64,000 nucleotides of DNA from Caballeronia zhejiangensis (GTDB taxonomy: Bacteria > Pseudomonadota > Gammaproteobacteria > Burkholderiales > Burkholderiaceae). The stretch spans positions 248,001 through 312,000 of the forward strand of contig NZ_JFHD01000001.1 in the NCBI RefSeq assembly GCF_000698575.1, given 5' to 3'. The position numbers and the translations under genes were made by a program. Below the pieces are notes generated by a model. It had not been told where the DNA came from. It saw only the letters and a list, made by a program, of their open reading frames with translations, and did not search any database. Positions 27,322 to 35,998 of this stretch are shown piece after piece. Within the stretch, counting starts at the first letter, position 1, and each line of letters starts with the position of its first letter.

Positions 27322-27897
27322 TCAGTCAGCTTTATGTTCTTTCCAGCGTCGAACCACGTTGCAATCGAGGCCGAAGAGATCCAGCACGCGGCCGAGCGTG
27401 TGATCGATCATCTCGTCGAGCGAAGCAGGGCGCGCGTAGAACGCGGGCACCGGCGGCGCGACGATGCCGCCCATTTCGGTGACGGCGATCATGTTGCGCA
27501 GATGGGCCAGCGTGTACGGCGTTTCGCGTGCCAGCAGCACGAGCGGGCGTCGCTCCTTGAGCGTGACGTCGGCGGCGCGCGAGATGAGGCTCGATGAAAG
27601 TCCGCCGGCGATTTCGGCGAGCGTCTTCATCGAGCACGGCGCGACGATCATGCCGAGCGTGCTGAACGAACCGCTCGAAATGGCGGCGGCCATGTCATCG
27701 CATCGATAGGTGAAGCTCGCGAGCGGGTTGACATCGGCGAGCTTGTGTTCGGTCTCTTGCTGCATCGTCAGAAGCGCGCTGCGCGAGATCGTCACATGCG
27801 TTTCGATGTCGAGTTCGCGCAGCAATTCCAGAAGGCGCACGCCGTACGTGAAGCCCGATGCGCCGCTGATACCGACCGCGATGCGCCGCGTGCTCAT
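27322..27897 (-). CDS. ubiX: UbiX-type flavin prenyltransferase
   Basis: The 191-residue product matches UbiX/Pad1 in length and motifs: [19 protein letters not shown] at the N-terminus for FMN phosphate, the SSGSF segment near residue 75, the [14 protein letters not shown] block near residue 86, and [20 protein letters not shown]. It attaches a dimethylallyl group to FMN to make prenylated FMN for the adjacent UbiD decarboxylase. Its start overlaps the ubiD stop by four bases, so the two are translationally coupled. Confidence 0.93.
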   Translation of the reverse strand: MSTRRIAVGISGASGFTYGVRLLELLRELDIETHVTISRSALLTMQQETEHKLADVNPLASFTYRCDDMAAAISSGSFSTLGMIVAPCSMKTLAEIAGGLSSSLISRAADVTLKERRPLVLLARETPYTLAHLRNMIAVTEMGGIVAPPVPAFYARPASLDEMIDHTLGRVLDLFGLDCNVVRRWKEHKAD

Positions 27898-29279
27898 CGT
27901 GCGGCTCCTTTCAAAATGGCGGCTGCACGTTGCATCGCATCTTCGTCGATGCGCGCACGTATGCCGTCGAATTGCGAGCCGCGCGTCGCGTCGATGCCCA
28001 TGCGCGATGTGGTGCCTTCGACGGACGACGAAGGATCGAGCGGGCTGCCCGGCAATCCGCCGACGATGAACACATCGTCATGCGGTTGCGCATGTGCCGC
28101 GATCGCCCAGAGCACTTGCGAGTCGTCGGTTATGTCGATATCGCCATCGACGGCGACGACATGCTTGAGATACGGATCCCAGCCCAGCAACGCGAGCATG
28201 ATCTGACGCGCTTCGCCATCGCGCGTCTGATTCAGCGCCACATAGCAATGAAAATGCGTGCCGGAGTTCGGGTAATGCAGCGCAGTGACCGCTGGAAAGC
28301 GCGCCTTCAGCTTCTCGCTCATTTCCGCTTCGCGCGGCAGACGAGCGAGCGTGAGATGCTCGGCATACGGACCACCGACGACATCGACGAGCCATGCATC
28401 GCGGCGGCGCATCATCGTATCGACGCGCATAACGTTGTTGGTCGAACGGTCCGACGAATAGCCGGTGAACTCGCCGAACGGACCTTCATCGGCGCGCGCA
28501 TCGGGATCGATCGTGCCTTCGAGCACGAACTCCGCGGCCGCCGGCACGCCAATGCCATAACGCGGCGTGCGTACCAGTTCGAGCGGTGCGCCGAACAGTC
28601 CGCCGGCGATGGCGCGCTCGTCTGTGCCGAACGGCACGCGCGATGCCGCCGCGAGCATGAACATCGGATGCGCGCCGATGACCATCGCAACCTTGAGCGT
28701 GTCGCCGCGCGCCTTCGCCGTCTGCAACATGCGCCACAGATGACCGCGCGAATGCAGGCTCGTTGCGAGCGCGTTCCTCGCATGAAGCATCGAACGGTGA
28801 TAGCTCATGTTCGCGATGCCGGTCACCGGATCTTCGGCGACGATTACCGCGTTCGTGATGTACGCGCCGCGATCGGTGGCGAAGTGGCGAATCATCGGCA
28901 CATGCGCGAGATCGACCGCGTCGGCTTCGACGACTTCATCGAGCACGGGACCGCGCGCGACATACAGCGGCGCGATCGGTGCATTCGCGCGTTGCTGATA
29001 GGCGTCGAAGAGGCCGCGCGCATCGACATCGAACAGACGGGCGATACGCTCGCGCGATGCGAAGAAGTTGGTCGCCAAAGGCGTTGCGATACCTTCGACG
29101 TGCTCGCATACGAGCATCGGATGCTGCCCGCGCGCGGCAAGCGCGGCGACGATCGCGGTGACGTCCTGATCGGCGGACAACTGTTGCGTGAGCGTCAGCA
29201 CATCGTGGGGATATTGCTCGCGATAGGCGTGCGCAAAGCAATGAAAGTCCTGCGTGGCGCGAAAGAGGTTATCGGCCAT
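27894..29279 (-). CDS. UbiD-family prenyl-FMN-dependent decarboxylase
   Basis: The 461-residue product has the UbiD hallmarks. The EGPFGEFTGY block (about 283-292) holds the two catalytic glutamates five residues apart, NMSYHRSM lies in the prFMN-binding region, and the VVAVDGDIDITD segment near residue 375 is the metal/cofactor-binding stretch of the family. These enzymes reversibly decarboxylate aromatic or unsaturated acids. GGAG stands six bases before the ATG. The gene directly precedes ubiX. It is shorter than E. coli UbiD (about 497), as many catabolic homologues are. The substrate is unknown; operon context suggests a heteroaromatic carboxylate. Confidence 0.92.
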   Translation of the reverse strand: MADNLFRATQDFHCFAHAYREQYPHDVLTLTQQLSADQDVTAIVAALAARGQHPMLVCEHVEGIATPLATNFFASRERIARLFDVDARGLFDAYQQRANAPIAPLYVARGPVLDEVVEADAVDLAHVPMIRHFATDRGAYITNAVIVAEDPVTGIANMSYHRSMLHARNALATSLHSRGHLWRMLQTAKARGDTLKVAMVIGAHPMFMLAAASRVPFGTDERAIAGGLFGAPLELVRTPRYGIGVPAAAEFVLEGTIDPDARADEGPFGEFTGYSSDRSTNNVMRVDTMMRRRDAWLVDVVGGPYAEHLTLARLPREAEMSEKLKARFPAVTALHYPNSGTHFHCYVALNQTRDGEARQIMLALLGWDPYLKHVVAVDGDIDITDDSQVLWAIAAHAQPHDDVFIVGGLPGSPLDPSSSVEGTTSRMGIDATRGSQFDGIRARIDEDAMQRAAAILKGAAR

Positions 29280-29333
29280 CGTGAGCTCCGTCGAGAGAAA
29301 GAAGGGCGCGTGAGCAACCGCGCCCGCATGACA

Positions 29334-30266
29334 TCAGGCCGTCTGCGCGACTTCGTCGTTCTTTACATACGTGGCCTTCAATCGTTTCTCCGCTTCGGCA
29401 AGGTCCTTCGGCGGTTTGGTCGGCTCGATGCCCACCAGTCGCGCGATGTTATTGCCCATGTAGTCTTCGAGACCGTCCTCATCGAGGTCCATGCCTTGCG
29501 GCGCGGGACCGCACAGCATCTCCAGTTCGCGCAGCCACATGCCCGGCTCGTTCGGCGGCGAATCGGTGCCGAACACGATCTTGTTGCGCGGCAACTCGCG
29601 CGCGAACTCGACGATGCGCGACTGATAGCACCAGCCCGATTCGCAATACACGTTGGGCGTATCCATCGCCATCCAGAAGGCTTCGAACGAGTAATTGCCG
29701 CCCGTCTGGATCCCGAAGTGACCGATGATGAAATTCACCATCGGGAATTCGCGGATGATCGGATAGAACTGCGTGGGAATCGTGTACGGTCCATCGCCTG
29801 TGTGAATCAGCACGACGACGCCCAACTCGGCGCATTTCTTCATCGCAGGGCGCAGCCAGTCGAGCGCGCGATCCGGCCGATAGCCATGCATGTTCGCGTG
29901 CAGCTTGAGCATCTTGAAGCCGTATTCCCTGACGTGAAATTCGAGTTCCGCCGCGCCGTTTTCCGGACCCCAGCGCGGGTTATACGTGAAGTTGCCGATG
30001 AAACGATCGGGATACTTCTGCGTCAGCTCCGCGATATACGACATGTAATCGCGAATGCCTTCGCGCCCGCGCCGGTTGCCGTCGCGATAGCCGGTGTTTC
30101 CCGGCGGCGGCTGGATGAAACCCATGTCGATGCGGCGCGGCTTGCCGTTGATGATGTACGGGCCGTCCATCATCTTGAGAAGGCGTTCGCCGGTGAACGG
30201 CTCGCCCGTGTGCCGCCAGGCTTCGTCGACGAGATTGGTCGGATGCAGATGGGTATCGATGATCAT
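29334..30266 (-). CDS. Amidohydrolase-2 (ACMSD-like) metal enzyme, HxH present
   Basis: The 310-residue product has the amidohydrolase ligand set: HLH in MIIDTHLHPTN, His in VVVLIHTGDGPYTI (about 155), His in FIIGHFGIQTGG (about 180) and Asp in IVFGTDSPPNEPG (about 235). This order fits the ACMSD-like amidohydrolase_2 group of non-oxidative decarboxylases and hydrolases. It follows its paralogue with a one-base start/stop overlap and is 54 bp upstream of ubiD. It may hydrolyse or decarboxylate the pathway intermediate. The substrate is unknown. Confidence 0.85.
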   Translation of the reverse strand: MIIDTHLHPTNLVDEAWRHTGEPFTGERLLKMMDGPYIINGKPRRIDMGFIQPPPGNTGYRDGNRRGREGIRDYMSYIAELTQKYPDRFIGNFTYNPRWGPENGAAELEFHVREYGFKMLKLHANMHGYRPDRALDWLRPAMKKCAELGVVVLIHTGDGPYTIPTQFYPIIREFPMVNFIIGHFGIQTGGNYSFEAFWMAMDTPNVYCESGWCYQSRIVEFARELPRNKIVFGTDSPPNEPGMWLRELEMLCGPAPQGMDLDEDGLEDYMGNNIARLVGIEPTKPPKDLAEAEKRLKATYVKNDEVAQTA

Positions 30267-31198
30267 CAGCGCGCTCCTGCGTAGTCAGCTTCTTTGTATT
30301 GGTCGAGATGGGCTTGCGCTTCTTCGACGCTTTTAGGCGGCGCGCTCGGTTCGATGCCGAGCATGCGCGCGAGGTTGTTGCCGAGATAATCCTCGAGCGT
30401 GTCTTCGTCGAGATTGAGGCCTTGCGGCGGTTCGTGACACAGCACTTCGAGCAGGCGCAGCCACATGCCCGGTTCGTTGGGCGGCGTGTCGGAGCCATAG
30501 AGAATCTTGTGCGTCGGCAATACCTTCGCGAATTCGACGATGCGCGATTGCAGGCACCAGCTCGATTCGCAATAGACGTTCGGCGTATCGAGCGCCATCT
30601 GATAAGGCTCGAAGCAATACACGCCGCCGGTCTGCACGCCGAAGTGCGCCATGATGAACGGCACCGACGGAAACTCGCGGATTAGCGGATACCATTCGCT
30701 CGGAATGCTGTACGGTCCGTCGCCGGTATGCAGCTTCACGATGAGCCCGAGGTCCGCGCATTTGCGCAACGCGGGACGCAGCCAGTCGAGCGCGCGGTCC
30801 GGCCGATACGCGTGCATGTTGGCCTGCAACTGCACCATCCTGAAGCCGTGTTCCTTCGCGTAGAACTCGATTGCGTCGGCGCCGTTCTCGGGGCCGCAGC
30901 GCGGGTTATAGACGAAGCAGCCGAGCAGGCGGTCGGGATACTTCTGCGTCATCTCGACGGTGTACGCCATGTAGTCGTCGATCGACTCGCGGCCGCTTCT
31001 CACGCCATCGGTCCACGTATAGATGGTGTTGCCTTGCGGCGGTTGGATGAATGCCTTGTCGATGCGACGCGGCTTGCCGTTGATGATGTACGGGCCGTCC
31101 ATCACCTCGATCAGACGCTCGCCCGAAAAGGGTTCGCCGTCATGGCGCCAGGCGAGGTCGACGAGATTGGTCGGATAACAGCTTGTGTCGATGATCAT
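30266..31198 (-). CDS. Amidohydrolase-2 paralogue lacking the HxH motif
   Basis: This 310-residue product is clearly a tandem duplicate of its neighbour. It is the same length and shares PYIINGKPRRID, GDGPY, HFGVQTGG and PPNEPGMW. The N-terminal metal motif reads IDTSCYP instead of IDTHLHP, so both histidines of HxH are gone, while the later His and Asp positions (KLHTGDG, MAHFG, YGSDTPP) remain. It may bind only one metal, be inactive, or form a heteromer with the intact copy. ATG 31198 has AAGGAG upstream; the frame open to 31519 runs over the regulator promoter and is rejected. It is the first gene of the operon. Confidence 0.85.
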   Translation of the reverse strand: MIIDTSCYPTNLVDLAWRHDGEPFSGERLIEVMDGPYIINGKPRRIDKAFIQPPQGNTIYTWTDGVRSGRESIDDYMAYTVEMTQKYPDRLLGCFVYNPRCGPENGADAIEFYAKEHGFRMVQLQANMHAYRPDRALDWLRPALRKCADLGLIVKLHTGDGPYSIPSEWYPLIREFPSVPFIMAHFGVQTGGVYCFEPYQMALDTPNVYCESSWCLQSRIVEFAKVLPTHKILYGSDTPPNEPGMWLRLLEVLCHEPPQGLNLDEDTLEDYLGNNLARMLGIEPSAPPKSVEEAQAHLDQYKEADYAGAR

Positions 31199-31439
31199 GG
31201 GTCTCGATCTCCTTGAGGGGAACTGGCGTGTCCAGTCGCCGGATCGCGGGCAGGCGCGTCGATGGAACAAGAGCTCTTGCGAGCTTGCCCATGCGGCCTT
31301 TTGCAAGACGCGTTGATGCGCCTTCCCCTCGCCGGCATCGAGTGTCACACTGACGTGCACTGCTGCTTGCGATGCAGTCTCACAAGTTATGCGCGCTCTG
31401 TACAATATTTTTAGACCACGATCTTGATACGTTAGCGAT

Positions 31440-32333
31440 ATGGACATGCGGCTTTTGCGGTACTTCGCGGTGCTCGCCGATGAACTCCATTTCGGCCGCG
31501 CAGCCGCGCGCCTGCACATTTCGCAGCCGCCCCTGAGTCAGCAGATCCGCATCCTTGAAGAGGAAATGGGCACTGCGCTTTTCTTGCGCTCGCAACATCG
31601 CGTCGAACTCACCGAGGCAGGGAAAACACTGAAAGAACAGGCGCCGCTGATCTTCGCGCAGTTCGAGCGCGCGATCGATCTCACGCGTTGCGCGGGACGT
31701 GGCGAAGTGGGAAGTCTCGAGATCGGCGTCATCAGCTCGGCGATGGTCGAGCCGATTCCACGCGCGCTCGGCGAGTTCGCGCGCAAGCATCCGCAAGTCA
31801 GATGGACGCTTCACGAGATGACGCCCGCCGCGCAGATTCAGGCGCTGAAAGAGCGGCGGCTCGACGTGTGCTTCTTTCGCGTGTCGCACGAAGATCCGGA
31901 GATCGTCAGCGAAGTCGTGTTGCGCGAGTCTGCCGTGGTCGCATTGCCGCTCGCGCATCCGCTCGCTTCACGCGCGGATATCGCGCTGCGTGAGCTTGAC
32001 GCCGAGCGCTTTCTGTCGTTTGGTCTGCTGCAATCGCAACTCGCGCGGTTTCTGCGCGACTGTTGCGTCGAAGCGGGATTCACGCCGCGCATCGAGCAGG
32101 AAGTCGTCGAACTGCATACGCTGCTATGTCTGTTGCGCGAAGGGCTCGGCATTGCGCTGCTGCCGGCATCGGCGCAACAGCTGTCGGGCGGCGGCGTGGC
32201 ATTCGTGCCGCTCGCAGCGCCCGCGCCCGAAGTCTCGCTTCATGCGCGTTATCGCGCGGACACGCCGTCGCCGGTGCTGGCGCGGTTTCTCGATACCGTG
32301 CGCGAAGTCGTCAGTCCGGATCGCGCGCGTTGA
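31440..32333 (+). CDS. LysR-family regulator of the divergent UbiD operon
   Basis: The 297-residue product has a winged HTH in the first 60 residues (LHFGRAAARLHISQPPLSQQIRIL) and a periplasmic-binding-like effector domain (SLEIGVISSAMVE onward). The N-terminal start MDMRLLRYFAVLADELHFGRAA resembles the CatM/BenM branch that senses aromatic acids. It is divergent from the seven-gene operon across 241 bp and is its probable activator. Its 3' end overlaps that of the next LysR gene by 23 bp (convergent). Confidence 0.9.
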   Translation: MDMRLLRYFAVLADELHFGRAAARLHISQPPLSQQIRILEEEMGTALFLRSQHRVELTEAGKTLKEQAPLIFAQFERAIDLTRCAGRGEVGSLEIGVISSAMVEPIPRALGEFARKHPQVRWTLHEMTPAAQIQALKERRLDVCFFRVSHEDPEIVSEVVLRESAVVALPLAHPLASRADIALRELDAERFLSFGLLQSQLARFLRDCCVEAGFTPRIEQEVVELHTLLCLLREGLGIALLPASAQQLSGGGVAFVPLAAPAPEVSLHARYRADTPSPVLARFLDTVREVVSPDRAR

Positions 32334-33216
32334 CCGTTTGCGCGACGAGCTCGCGTATCGCATCGACGAGCGGCGCAACGCGTGCCGACTTCTCGCGCGG
32401 CCACACGGCGTAGAGGTTGTAGTGCGTCGGAATCTCGACGCGTGTGAGTTCGACGAGCTTGCCGTCGCGTTGCGCGTCGGCGGCGAGCAGGCCGCGCGCA
32501 AGTCCCACGCCGACGCCCGCGCTCGCGGCGGCGATCAGCCCCGCAGCGTTGTCAAAGACGGCGACTGCGTGCGGCTCCGCTTCCGGCAGGCCCGCCGCGG
32601 CGAGCCACGGAATCCACGAGCGCTTGGTGTAGCCGAGCAAGGGCAGCGCGAGCACTTGTTCCGGCGCGAGCGGCACGCTGAGTCCGCGCGCGCTCAACAA
32701 TGCGGGCGAGCCCATGACCGTGAGACGGTCGCCGCAGATGAGCGCGTTCTCGAAGCCGTCCCATTCGCCATAGCCGTAACGCAGCGCGAGATCGACGCGT
32801 TCGAACGCGCTGCGGTCATGACGTGGCGCGGAAAGCATCGTCAGCGACGTGCCCGTCAATGCGCCGAGCAACGCGGGCAGGCGCGCGACGAGCCAGCTTT
32901 GCGCAAGCTCCGGATCGACGTCGAGCGTAATTGACTGCTTCACCGCGCGCTCCTTCACCGACGACAACGCGCGATCGATCTGCTCGAAGCCATCGCCTAG
33001 CTGATTCGCGAAGAGCGCGCCGGCATCGGTGAGCACGACGCGCGCGCCTTCGCGCACGAACAGCGGCTGGCCGACGAACTCTTCGAGCGTGCGGATCTGC
33101 TGGCTGATCGCGCTATGCGTGAGCGACAACTGACGCGCCGCGCTCGAAAAGCTGCCGGCGCGCGCCGCCTGCAAGAAGGCCTGCATCGACTGGATCGAAG
33201 GGTAGCGCTTCAACAT
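32311..33216 (-). CDS. LysR-family regulator (divergent from iorAB)
   Basis: The 301-residue product begins with a LysR HTH (MQAFLQAARAGSFSSAARQL, then THSAISQQIRTLEEFVGQPLF) and continues with a GcvA-like effector domain (DVDPELAQSWLVARLPALL). It is divergent from the iorA-type gene with 106 bp between, so it probably controls that oxidoreductase. The effector is unknown. Confidence 0.88.
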   Translation of the reverse strand: MLKRYPSIQSMQAFLQAARAGSFSSAARQLSLTHSAISQQIRTLEEFVGQPLFVREGARVVLTDAGALFANQLGDGFEQIDRALSSVKERAVKQSITLDVDPELAQSWLVARLPALLGALTGTSLTMLSAPRHDRSAFERVDLALRYGYGEWDGFENALICGDRLTVMGSPALLSARGLSVPLAPEQVLALPLLGYTKRSWIPWLAAAGLPEAEPHAVAVFDNAAGLIAAASAGVGVGLARGLLAADAQRDGKLVELTRVEIPTHYNLYAVWPREKSARVAPLVDAIRELVAQTVNARDPD

Positions 33217-33322
33217 GGGTGTTAGCCAGGCTTACGGGTGATCAAAGAAATCGTCGCTGGCGTTCTTGCATGACGGCTTCCGATAATGGCCGCAAGCTCG
33301 AACGACATTCAGGAGACAGCGC

Positions 33323-33778
33323 ATGATCGAAATCGTCGTCAATGACGCGCGGCACTCGCTCGACAATGTACCGGAAGACATGCCGCTGTTGTGGGTGCTG
33401 CGCGATCGCATCGGTTTGACGGGCACGAAATTCGGCTGTGGCGGGGGCTTTTGCGGCGCATGCACGGTGCATCTCGATGGCGAGGCCGTGCGTTCGTGCC
33501 TGCTGCCGATAGCGGCCGTGGCGGGCAGGCGCATCACGACCATCGAAGGTCTTTCCAGGGACGGCACGCATCCGTTGCAGCGCGCGTGGATTGCGGAAGA
33601 CGTGCCGCAATGCGGCTATTGTCAGTCGGGACAGTTGATGCAGACAGCGGCGTTTCTGAAGGGCAAACCGTCCGTGAGCGATGACGCCATCGCCGCTGCG
33701 ATGTCCGGCAACATCTGCCGCTGCGGAACGTATGCGCGCATCCGCAAGGCCATCAAGCGCGCGGCGGCGGAGGTCTGA
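33323..33778 (+). CDS. iorA: [2Fe-2S] subunit of a molybdenum hydroxylase (IorA type)
   Basis: The 151-residue product carries the two ferredoxin-type clusters of the xanthine oxidase family. The plant-type cluster is [15 protein letters not shown] (about 39-53) plus a later Cys (VRSCLLP), and the C-terminal cluster is CGYCQSGQ with [12 protein letters not shown]. Length equals that of the small subunit of isoquinoline 1-oxidoreductase, which passes electrons from the Mo site. AGGAGACAGCGC precedes the ATG. Its stop abuts the start of the large subunit. The actual substrate may be another N-heterocycle or an aldehyde. Confidence 0.9.
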   Translation: MIEIVVNDARHSLDNVPEDMPLLWVLRDRIGLTGTKFGCGGGFCGACTVHLDGEAVRSCLLPIAAVAGRRITTIEGLSRDGTHPLQRAWIAEDVPQCGYCQSGQLMQTAAFLKGKPSVSDDAIAAAMSGNICRCGTYARIRKAIKRAAAEV

Positions 33779-35986
33779 ATGCGTATCGAACATCACGCAG
33801 CGCGCCGTCGTTTCATCAAGCAGAGTTCGGCGCTGCTGGCAGCGGGACTATCCGTTGGATTTCGATTGCCCGATGCGTTGGCGAAGAACGGCGATGCTCA
33901 TCCGCGTGACGGCGAATTCGAGCCGAACGCATGGGTGCGCGTGCTGCCCGACGACACGATCAAGCTCGTCGTCCACAAGCACGATTCGGGCACGGGCACG
34001 CGCACCGCGCTCGCCGCGCTCGTCGCCGAAGAGCTGGATGTCGATCCGTTTCGCATCGACGTCATCACGCCTGAGAATCCTTTCTATGCCGATTACATTC
34101 ATCCCTTGTGGAAGGTGTTTTCCACGGGCGGAAGCACGAGCGTCTCGCTGGAATACGATCGCTTGCGGCGCGCGGGCGCGACTGCGCGTGCCATGCTGAT
34201 CGAAGCCGCCGCGAAACAATGGAAGGTATCGCCGTCAACGTGCTCGACCGATAACGGCTTCGTGATCGACAACGCGAGCGGCGCGCGTGCCAGCTATGGA
34301 TCGCTTGCCGTCATCGCCGCGAGCTTGCCCGCGCCAAAAGACGTGCCGTTGAAAGACGCATCGCAATTCAGGTACATCGGCAAGCTGAGCAAGAAGCGCG
34401 ACGCGGCGCAGAAGGTATGCGGCGCGTTCGCGTATGGCATCGACGTGCGTTTGCCCGGCATGCTCGTCGCGGTCGTGACGCGTGCGCCCGTCATCGACGC
34501 GCGCGTGCGCAGCGTCGATGCGAAAGAGGCGCTCGCCGTGCCCGGCGTGCGGCAAGTGCTGCCGATACCCGGACGTCCCGATGTGCTCGGCGGCAATCAG
34601 GCGGGCGTCGCCATTCTCGCCGACGACTACTGGTCCGCGCACAAGGGACAAGCCGCATTGCGCGTCGAATGGGAAGATAGTCCGTTCGAAAACTTCGATA
34701 GCCGCGATATGCCCGCGCGCCAGGCTGCATGGCTCGACGATCCCGCTGCGCGCGTCGTGCCGACCATCACGAACGGCGACGCCGATGCCATCATCAAGCA
34801 TGGCGCGCGCGTGATTCAGGCGTCTTATTCGATGCCGTACAAGGCCGCGAATCCGCTCGAACCCATCAACGTGACGGCGTGGTCGAAGGACGGCGGCATT
34901 GCGTATTGGGGCGGCTTGCAAGTGCCGTCGACGGCGCAGGAGGCGGCGCAAGTCATCGGCGGCATTCCGGCCGATCGTGTCGTGCTGCATGAACTGGTTT
35001 CGGGCGGCAGCTTCGGTGCGCGCGAATCGAAGTACTGGCTCTTCGAAGTCACATGGCTCGCGTTGCAAACCGGCAAGCCCGTCAAGCTGATGAATAGCCG
35101 CGAGGACGAAATGCGCGCGCTCTTCTATCACTCGGCGAGTCATCATCGCGCAAAGGCCACGCTCGATGCACGCGGCAATCTTTCGGCGCTGCAACTGCGC
35201 GCGGTGATGCCGGCATCGCCGGAACAATGGGAGCCGGGCTATTTCGATCGTCCCGATCGCATGGACTACAGCACCACGGAAGCAATCAGCAAGTTCGAGT
35301 TCGCGTATGGCGCGCCGAATGTGGATATCGGCTGGGTGCGTCATGAAACGGGCGTGCCAACGGGCTGGTATCGCGCGGTGAGTTATATCCCGAACGTGTT
35401 CGCGGTCGAATCGTTCATGGATGAAGCCGCGCATAAGGGACATCGCGATGCGGTGGACTTTCGCATCGCGCATATGAAGGACGCGCGCCATGTCGCGGTA
35501 TTGCGCGAGGCCGCGATGCGGGCCGGCTGGGGCAAGCCGTTGCCGCGCGGCACCGCGCTCGGCGTTGCGACGAATCGCGCGTACGGCAGTTATGTCGCGG
35601 TGATCGCGCGCGTCTCGCGCAAGGATGACGGTATCGTGATCGAGAAGCTCACGTGCGTGGCCGACTGCGGGCTCGCGGTGTCGCCCGGCGGTGTGGAAGA
35701 GCAGCTATACGGCGGCTTGATGTGGGGACTCGGACACGCACTCGCCGACCGCATCGACATTCGGCACGGCCAGGTTCAGCAGACCAATTTCGATGCGTAT
35801 CGCGTGATGCGTATGAGCGACATGCCCGACATCGACATACGCATCATGCAGGGCGATCCGGCGAAGCCTGGCGGCGTAGGCGAGTTGTCGAGCCCGTCGG
35901 TTGCGCCGGCCGTTGCCAATGCCGTGTTCACGCTGACCGGCAAGCGCCTGCGCGAGACGCCGTTCGATTTGCGACGGCTCGCGTGA
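33779..35986 (+). CDS. iorB: Molybdopterin-binding subunit of a periplasmic oxidoreductase (IorB type)
   Basis: The 735-residue product has a twin-arginine leader (RRRFIKQSSALLAAGL, residues 10-25), so the complex is probably exported folded. It contains xanthine-oxidase-type Mo domains: GSGTRTALAALVAEEL near residue 60, a VCGAFAYGIDVRLPGML entry near 215, SGGSFGARESKYW near 410, and the C-terminal GGVGELSSPSVAPAVANAV with the catalytic Glu. This is the single-chain IorB layout. It pairs with the preceding Fe-S subunit. No Mo-cofactor or maturation genes are next to it. Confidence 0.9.
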   Translation: MRIEHHAARRRFIKQSSALLAAGLSVGFRLPDALAKNGDAHPRDGEFEPNAWVRVLPDDTIKLVVHKHDSGTGTRTALAALVAEELDVDPFRIDVITPENPFYADYIHPLWKVFSTGGSTSVSLEYDRLRRAGATARAMLIEAAAKQWKVSPSTCSTDNGFVIDNASGARASYGSLAVIAASLPAPKDVPLKDASQFRYIGKLSKKRDAAQKVCGAFAYGIDVRLPGMLVAVVTRAPVIDARVRSVDAKEALAVPGVRQVLPIPGRPDVLGGNQAGVAILADDYWSAHKGQAALRVEWEDSPFENFDSRDMPARQAAWLDDPAARVVPTITNGDADAIIKHGARVIQASYSMPYKAANPLEPINVTAWSKDGGIAYWGGLQVPSTAQEAAQVIGGIPADRVVLHELVSGGSFGARESKYWLFEVTWLALQTGKPVKLMNSREDEMRALFYHSASHHRAKATLDARGNLSALQLRAVMPASPEQWEPGYFDRPDRMDYSTTEAISKFEFAYGAPNVDIGWVRHETGVPTGWYRAVSYIPNVFAVESFMDEAAHKGHRDAVDFRIAHMKDARHVAVLREAAMRAGWGKPLPRGTALGVATNRAYGSYVAVIARVSRKDDGIVIEKLTCVADCGLAVSPGGVEEQLYGGLMWGLGHALADRIDIRHGQVQQTNFDAYRVMRMSDMPDIDIRIMQGDPAKPGGVGELSSPSVAPAVANAVFTLTGKRLRETPFDLRRLA

Positions 35987-35998
35987 AGAAGTAACCGC

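Noticed and set aside
27930..30284. 784-codon open frame on the plus strand
   Set aside because: It runs antisense across ubiD and an amidohydrolase gene that have clear family motifs; the product is Arg-rich and motif-free.
31359..31378. ACTGC-N10-GCAGT dyad before the UbiD operon as LysR operator
   Set aside because: The arms are only five bases, lie in GC-rich sequence where chance matches are common, and do not fit T-N11-A well.
34235..35491. 418-codon open frame on the minus strand
   Set aside because: It lies antisense to the iorB gene, which has a Tat leader and Mo-enzyme motifs.
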